Assembly: GCF_018413465.1 (NCBI RefSeq) | Contig: NZ_JAHCDK010000014.1 | Span: 17,920 to 81,919 of the forward strand | Direction of reading: 5' to 3' | Source: Flavobacterium sp. CYK-55 | GTDB lineage: Bacteria > Bacteroidota > Bacteroidia > Flavobacteriales > Flavobacteriaceae | DNA length: 64,000 nt | Shown here: in pieces, positions 58,856 through 64,000 of the stretch | How the letters are laid out: each line of letters opens with the position of its first letter | Position numbering within the stretch: the first letter of the stretch is position 1 | Position numbers and translations under genes: made by a program | Notes under the pieces: model-generated | What the model was told of the DNA's origin: nothing | What the model saw: only the letters and a program-made list of their open reading frames with translations | Databases searched by the model: none

Positions 58856-59953
58856 TTATTTTTCTCTCTTTCGCTCTTCAATGCGTTTTTCAGCAATGGC
58901 CAACGCCGCTTGGTGCGTAGTGATGCCTTGCGTTTGTGCAAAATGGAAGATTTCAAGTGTGGTATTGTAGATGTTTTCGGTTCTGCGCATGGCTTCGTCT
59001 TTTCCGTAGCCAACAATTTCGCCATAAACGTTGATAATTCCACCGGCGTTGATCAAGAAATCAGGCGCATAAGCAATGCCCATATCTTTGAGCAATTGTC
59101 CGTGTACCACTTCATTGGCCAATTGGTTGTTGGCAGCTCCAGCAATCACGCGCGCTTTGATTCGGTGGATGGTTTCATCATTAATGGTTGCTCCCAATGC
59201 ACAAGGCGCGTAGATATCTACATCGGCACTGTACAAATCAGCACCTTTATATATGGTAGCTCCGTATTTGTTTTCGATTTCTTGCAAACGACCTTCATTG
59301 ATATCGGTAATTTGTACCAAAGCACCTTCTTTAGTTAAATAATCAACCAAAGTTTCGCCTACGTGACCGATGCCTTGTACCAAAACTTTTTTTCCGCTCA
59401 AGTTATCAGAACCCAACTGGAATTTAGCTGCCGCTTTCATGCCCATGTATACACCATACGCCGTTACCGGAGATGGGTTTCCTGAACCTCCGCGCGATTC
59501 TGAAATTCCGGTTACGTGGGCTGTATAATCGCGGATTAAATCCATATCAGCCGTAGTGGTTCCTACGTCTTCGGCGGTGATGTATTTTCCGCTAAGCGAG
59601 TTGATGAATTGACCAAATTTGATGATCATTTCAGGGGTTTTCTCTGTTTTGGCATCGGCAATAATGACGGCTTTTCCGCCACCTAAATTCAAACCTGAAA
59701 CGGCTGATTTGTAAGTCATTCCGCGTGATAGTCGCAAAACGTCGTTCAATGCCTCCCATTCGTTGGTATATTTCCACATACGCGTTCCGCCCAAAGCCGG
59801 TCCTAAAACTGTGTTATGAATACCTATTATTGCTTTTAATCCAGTATCTTTGTCGTTGCAAAAAACGATCTGCTCGTGGTTGTCAAATGATACTTGTCCG
59901 AAGACTGGATCAACTTTGTGAAGCTCTTTTGGAGTAACGATTTCTGTGGTCAT
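58856..59953 (-). CDS. ldh: leucine dehydrogenase-type Glu/Leu/Phe/Val dehydrogenase
   Basis: The 365-residue enzyme has GPALGGTRMW and the catalytic lysines Lys82 (MTYKSAVSG) and Lys94 (LGGGKAVI), spaced as in Bacillus leucine dehydrogenase (Lys68, Lys80). The Rossmann motif VLVQGIGHVGETL follows at about 208-220. It deaminates branched-chain amino acids with NAD+. The frame opens at 60007, but the ATG at 59953 gives the normal start. Confidence 0.92.
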   Translation of the reverse strand: MTTEIVTPKELHKVDPVFGQVSFDNHEQIVFCNDKDTGLKAIIGIHNTVLGPALGGTRMWKYTNEWEALNDVLRLSRGMTYKSAVSGLNLGGGKAVIIADAKTEKTPEMIIKFGQFINSLSGKYITAEDVGTTTADMDLIRDYTAHVTGISESRGGSGNPSPVTAYGVYMGMKAAAKFQLGSDNLSGKKVLVQGIGHVGETLVDYLTKEGALVQITDINEGRLQEIENKYGATIYKGADLYSADVDIYAPCALGATINDETIHRIKARVIAGAANNQLANEVVHGQLLKDMGIAYAPDFLINAGGIINVYGEIVGYGKDEAMRRTENIYNTTLEIFHFAQTQGITTHQAALAIAEKRIEERKREK

Positions 59954-60149
59954 ACAATTGAAATTTAAATTGGGGGCATCTTTAAAAATGCTACGCAAAA
60001 TTATCATTAAAATCAGAATATCATAATATATTTAGTTTTAATTGTCATATTGGTAAAAAAATCATTTTTAACTACAGATTTGAATCATTAAAAAATAGCT
60101 GCTGATTTAACTAAAAACCAATCACTTATTATTTGATTGTCTTAATAAA

Positions 60150-61913
60150 ATGAAAGAACTACAGTATTTAAATAAATATTTCGTCAAATACAAATACCAC
60201 TTTTTAACGGGAATTATCATCACGATTGTGGCGCAAATTTTCTCGTTATACACTCCTAAACTCATCAGCAGTTCATTTAAGGCAATTGAAGATTTTTCAC
60301 GCCAACAAAACCTGACCGTTGAAGGAATTCGACAAGAGTTAATTCACAACATTTTACTGATTATCCTCACTACGATTGCTGCCGGATTTCTTACTTTTTT
60401 AATGAGACAAACACTCATTGTGATGTCGCGTCATATTGAATTTGACCTCAAGAATGAAGTCTTCAAACAATACGAAAATCTATCACAGAATTTCTACAAA
60501 CAAAACCGAACCGGCGATTTGATGAACCGCATCAGCGAAGACGTGAGTAAAGTGCGCATGTATGTTGGCCCGGCGGTCATGTATACCATCAACACCATCA
60601 TTCGCTTTGCGATTGTCATAGTATATATGTATCACGTTTCACCAAGATTGACTTTGTATTCGTTGTTGCCCTTGCCTCTACTTTCCTATGCCATTTTTAA
60701 GTTGAGCACCGAAATCAATAAACGCAGTACGACTTTTCAGCAATATCTTTCAAAAATATCAAGCTTTACACAAGAAGTTTTCTCGGGAATTCGAGTCATT
60801 AAAGCTTATTCTCTTGAAAATCAATATCAAAATCAATTAGCTGAATTATCTGAAGAAAGCAAAGCCAAAAGTTTGCATTTGGCCAAAGCAAACTCACAAT
60901 TCGGGCCTTTGATGCTGGCCCTTATCGGAACCAGTAACTTAGTCGTGATTTATTTTGGAGGAATGATGTACATCAACGGTAGTATCAAAAGCATCGGAAC
61001 CATCGCTGAGTTTATTTTATACATTAATATGTTAACTTGGCCGGTAGCTTCATTTGGTTGGGTTTCATCAATGGTGCAAGAAGCCGAAGCCTCACAAAAA
61101 CGCATCAATGAATTTTTAAAAATTGTACCGGACATTCAAAATAAAGAGCCGAATAATACTGAAATACATGGAAGTATTGAATTCAAAAATGTAGGTTTGA
61201 CCTATGATGATACACACATTGAGGCCATAAAAGAAGTTAGTTTTACAGTAAAAAAAGGTGAAACTTTGGCTATTTTGGGTAAAACCGGCTCCGGAAAATC
61301 GAGTATTCTATCACTTATTTGCCGATTGTACGACACCACAAACGGTGAAATTTTGATAGACGGAAAACCGATTAGTCGAGTAAATTTATTTGATTTACGA
61401 AACAGCATCGCTACGGTTCCGCAAGATGCATTTTTGTTTTCTGACACGATAAAAAACAACATCAAATTTGGCAACGAAAACGCCTCTGATGAAGATGTGA
61501 TTTGGGCCGCTCAAAAAGCTGTTGTGCACGATAACATCATGCAATTTACCAATACTTATGAAACTGTTTTGGGCGAACGCGGCATCACACTTTCGGGCGG
61601 ACAAAAACAACGTGTTTCTATAGCTCGAGCGCTGATAAAAGACGCTCCGATTTTGTTGTTAGACGACTGTCTATCGGCTGTAGACACCGAAACCGAAGAA
61701 ATAATTTTGAATAATTTAATGGAATTTTGCCGCGATAAAACCACTGTAATTGTTAGCCACAGAGTATCATCAGCCAAAAATGCCGACAAAATTATTGTGC
61801 TTGATCAAGGACAAATTATTCAACAAGGTTCTCACAATCAGCTCATAAACCAAGAAGGATATTATGCCGAATTATACCTCAAACAACTTTCAGAAAAAGA
61901 AATGTCTGAATAG
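60150..61913 (+). CDS. ABC exporter (fused permease/ATPase)
   Basis: The 587-residue half-transporter has six helices (about 1-310) and an ATPase domain with Walker A GKTGSGKSS, Q-loop VPQDAF, signature LSGGQKQR, and the H-loop IVSHRVS. Walker B reads ILLLDDCLSAVD, with Asp in place of the usual catalytic Glu, a variant also seen in MdlA/B-like exporters. It would work as a homodimer or with a partner not present here. The substrate (lipid or drug) is unknown. Confidence 0.92.
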   Translation: MKELQYLNKYFVKYKYHFLTGIIITIVAQIFSLYTPKLISSSFKAIEDFSRQQNLTVEGIRQELIHNILLIILTTIAAGFLTFLMRQTLIVMSRHIEFDLKNEVFKQYENLSQNFYKQNRTGDLMNRISEDVSKVRMYVGPAVMYTINTIIRFAIVIVYMYHVSPRLTLYSLLPLPLLSYAIFKLSTEINKRSTTFQQYLSKISSFTQEVFSGIRVIKAYSLENQYQNQLAELSEESKAKSLHLAKANSQFGPLMLALIGTSNLVVIYFGGMMYINGSIKSIGTIAEFILYINMLTWPVASFGWVSSMVQEAEASQKRINEFLKIVPDIQNKEPNNTEIHGSIEFKNVGLTYDDTHIEAIKEVSFTVKKGETLAILGKTGSGKSSILSLICRLYDTTNGEILIDGKPISRVNLFDLRNSIATVPQDAFLFSDTIKNNIKFGNENASDEDVIWAAQKAVVHDNIMQFTNTYETVLGERGITLSGGQKQRVSIARALIKDAPILLLDDCLSAVDTETEEIILNNLMEFCRDKTTVIVSHRVSSAKNADKIIVLDQGQIIQQGSHNQLINQEGYYAELYLKQLSEKEMSE

Positions 61914-61978
61914 TTGTTTTGTAATACATTTTTTATCATTTTTGGACGAACATTAACCAAATTAACCGACTGAAGGAT

Positions 61979-62350
61979 ATGAGAGAAAATGATATGCTAG
62001 AGAAAGAAGAAATTTTTTCAAAAGTACTCAGAGCCGGAAGAAGAACGTATTTTTTTGATGTGCGTTCAACCAAAGCTGAAGATTATTACATCACGATTAC
62101 TGAAAGCAAAAAATTTACTGAAGACGACGGATCTTTTCATTTTAAAAAACATAAAATATATTTGTACAAAGAAGATTTTGCCGCCTTCACTGAAATTCTC
62201 AACGAGATGACTTCATATGTACTCAATCAAAAAGGCGAAGAAGTTATTTCAGAGAGACATCAAAAAGACTTCAAAAGAGAATATGTTGAGCGTGAATCTG
62301 ACCAGGAAACTCATAAGAATTATACCGATGTAGATTTTGACGATATCTAG
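61979..62350 (+). CDS. PUR family (DUF3276) nucleic-acid-binding protein
   Basis: The 123-residue protein has the PUR repeat pattern: FSKVLRAGRRTYFFDVRSTK, DYYITITESKKF, FHFKKHKIYLYKEDFAAF, matching DUF3276 of Bacteroidota and spirochaetes (Borrelia Bpur). PUR proteins bind single-stranded DNA or RNA as dimers. The ATG has an AAGGAT ribosome site. The acidic tail (about 103-123, ending DVDFDDI) is typical. Confidence 0.9.
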   Translation: MRENDMLEKEEIFSKVLRAGRRTYFFDVRSTKAEDYYITITESKKFTEDDGSFHFKKHKIYLYKEDFAAFTEILNEMTSYVLNQKGEEVISERHQKDFKREYVERESDQETHKNYTDVDFDDI

Positions 62351-62372
62351 TCAAAAATTCAACAGATAAAAC

Positions 62373-62406
62373 AACCTCGAAAGCTAGTGTTTTCGGGGTT
62401 TTTTTA
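62373..62406 (+). terminator. terminator after the PUR-domain gene
   Basis: AACCTCGAAA pairs with TTTCGGGGTT (one G-T pair) around an 8-nt loop region, followed by a T run. Confidence 0.83.
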
Positions 62407-62634
62407 TAAAAAAAAGTACGGCCATTACTTAGACCATAAAATAAAAATTAACATTTCATTAAATTTTATGATTTTGAATCAAATTTCTACAGAAAAAAAT
62501 ATAATTTTGATGCTTGCCTTTTTGCGCCTTTTTGTTATGAAACAAAGACTTAAAACAAACAAATAGACTAGTTTACAACACTTTTAAAAAATAACTTTTG
62601 ATTCAATAATGAACAAAAGACACTCAAAAATTGT

Positions 62635-64000
62635 ATGAAAATTACATCCCTCAAATCCGCTTTTAAAAGCGCATTAATTGCTTTTTTTTTATTGATTAAC
62701 AATTCTGTTTTCTCTTACAGCATAATCGGAAATCCTGATATTAATTCATCGTCAAATAAAATAAAAGCATACAAAAGCGCTCTAGCTCCTTTAGTCATTA
62801 CTGGAAACTTTAGTATTTGTTTGCCCGGGCCGACTACCACACAATTAACAGGCTCTGGAGGTTCAGGCATTCCACACCCAACAACACCATGGGTTTCATC
62901 TAATCCTGCTATAGCTACAGTGGACAATACAGGCTTGGTTACAGCAGTTACTTTTGGAACAACTACAATCACTTACTACGATGATGCTGGAAATCAAACT
63001 TCACAAAATGTTTATGTGAGTACATTTCCCACCACTAGTGGAACTCTATCAACTTGCGAAGGTGGAACAACTCAACTTACAGGCTCACTATTTCCGCACC
63101 CAACAACGCCATGGACTTCGTTAAATCCCACAATTGCAACAGTTGACAATTCCGGATTGGTAACTGGCGTATCAGGCGGATCTGCAACAATAGTTTATAT
63201 GAACTTGGGGGGGTGTACCGTAAACACAACAGTGACTATCAATCCGTTATTATCACCTTCTATTAGCTGTAGTGGGATAACTTATAATCAAATCACGTTT
63301 AACTGGGGAGCAGTTTCCGGAGCATCAACTTATACAGTACAATATTCGTTAAACGGTAGTCCTTATGTTTTTGGAACCACAGGAAATGTTTTAACATGGA
63401 CAAAATCCGGATTAAATCCCGGCGATAACTTAATGGTTTATATCAATCCGTCAGGAGCAGTGGGGAATTGTTTTGCCGGAGCATTTCAAAACTGTCAAAC
63501 CTTGAGTTGTGACGCTTTCAGCACACCTGTTGCGCCTACCATCGGAACAATTACACAGCCTACTTGTTCAACAGCCACAGGCACAATTCAGCTCACCGGA
63601 CTTCCTGCCGGAACTTGGACTATTAACCCCGGAAACATAAGCGGTTCTGGGGCTACTTATAATGTTACAGGTTTAGCTGCCGGAAACTATTCGTTTACTG
63701 TTAAAAATTCGGTTGGTTGTACTTCAGTAGCTTCGGCTTCGGCAACGATTAACGCACAGCCTCCAACGCCTTCGGCACCAACCATCGGAACTATTACGCA
63801 AACCACTTGCGCATCATCAACCGGAAGTATAGAACTCACCGGACTTCCTGCCGGAACTTGGACCATTAATCCTGGAGCAATTGCAGGCTCAGGAGCTACC
63901 TACACCGTAAGTGGATTAACTGCTGGTAGTTATACTTTTACCGTGACCAATTCGGTTGGTTGTACTTCAGTAGCTTCGGCATCGGCAACGATTAACGCAC
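62635..64000 (+). CDS. 5' part of a large exported repetitive adhesin-like protein, cut by the window edge
   Basis: The frame starts at the ATG at 62635 and stays open to the end (at least 455 residues). A signal region (SALIAFFLLINNSVFSYS) is followed by two BIG2-type Ig-like domains, each with a PHPTTPW phrase and then NPxIATVDNxGLVT, and by an Fn3-like domain (about 210-290). An 81-residue repeat of the APTIGTITQ type then begins: units start near 63541 and 63784 (243 bp apart) with TGLPAGTWTINPG and NSVGCTSVASASATINA in each. Such proteins normally end in a T9SS type B (CHU_C) domain, which would lie outside the window. Confidence 0.85.
   Translation, partial: MKITSLKSAFKSALIAFFLLINNSVFSYSIIGNPDINSSSNKIKAYKSALAPLVITGNFSICLPGPTTTQLTGSGGSGIPHPTTPWVSSNPAIATVDNTGLVTAVTFGTTTITYYDDAGNQTSQNVYVSTFPTTSGTLSTCEGGTTQLTGSLFPHPTTPWTSLNPTIATVDNSGLVTGVSGGSATIVYMNLGGCTVNTTVTINPLLSPSISCSGITYNQITFNWGAVSGASTYTVQYSLNGSPYVFGTTGNVLTWTKSGLNPGDNLMVYINPSGAVGNCFAGAFQNCQTLSCDAFSTPVAPTIGTITQPTCSTATGTIQLTGLPAGTWTINPGNISGSGATYNVTGLAAGNYSFTVKNSVGCTSVASASATINAQPPTPSAPTIGTITQTTCASSTGSIELTGLPAGTWTINPGAIAGSGATYTVSGLTAGSYTFTVTNSVGCTSVASASATINA

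Overview
The window looks like a chromosomal segment of a Flavobacterium-like member of the Bacteroidota. The evidence is low G+C sequence, promoters with the Bacteroidota -7 box TAnnTTTG, a SusC/SusD pair, type IX secretion (T9SS) sorting domains, a tmRNA whose tag ends NYALAA, an ArsR/SRPBCC operon and the long form of NusB. The species cannot be named from the sequence alone.

Region 1 (1-3180, + strand): a DUF4199 membrane protein, a small lipoprotein, a metal-dependent KDO-8-phosphate synthase (kdsA), an outer-membrane barrel protein and a tiny Lys-rich repeat protein, closed by a bidirectional terminator.

Region 2 (3190-21444, - strand): a polysaccharide utilisation locus. In transcription order it holds a membrane-spanning sensor/LuxR regulator, SusC, SusD, a LamG-like surface lipoprotein, a GH144-type endo-glucanase lipoprotein, an esterase, a GH3 beta-glucosidase, a GH97 enzyme with SusB-type inverting residues, a GH43-like enzyme with carbohydrate-binding-like tails, and a FucP-type sugar/H+ symporter. 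The GH144 plus GH3 pair points to beta-1,2-glucan. A 15-bp element is shared exactly by the susC and GH97 promoters. Two divergent genes follow: an alanine/lysine-type dehydrogenase and a serine beta-lactamase-fold hydrolase.

Region 3 (24101-32058): an accessory stretch with few intact genes. It contains two copies of an 81-bp dispersed repeat, a decayed ClbS/DfsB gene, a three-gene haem-uptake operon (DUF6607, TonB receptor, HmuY) with a palindromic operator candidate, a detached T9SS sorting-domain remnant, a CAT-family acetyltransferase, a 15-unit heptamer array directly before the tmRNA gene, and a decaying 106-bp tandem repeat after it.

Region 4 (32059-49180): mostly small accessory or housekeeping genes: an S41 peptidase, a LytTR regulator, a HEAT/methyltransferase/TMEM175/DUF1801 run, OmpW, an autoregulated-looking ArsR-SRPBCC-VOC-DoxX operon, an AraC/DJ-1 regulator, an M1 aminopeptidase homologue that has lost its zinc site, GNAT, DinB, rhodanese, VIT and TfoX-N proteins, and two very small membrane proteins.

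Region 5 (49198-64000): a T9SS-secreted FG-GAP protein paired with a dihaem cytochrome lipoprotein, a molybdopterin-domain protein, an LtaS-like sulfatase, PepT, YdeI-like, YajC, NusB, leucine dehydrogenase, an ABC exporter, a PUR-domain protein, and the start of a large repetitive adhesin that runs off the right edge. No tRNA, rRNA, CRISPR array or intact insertion sequence was seen.
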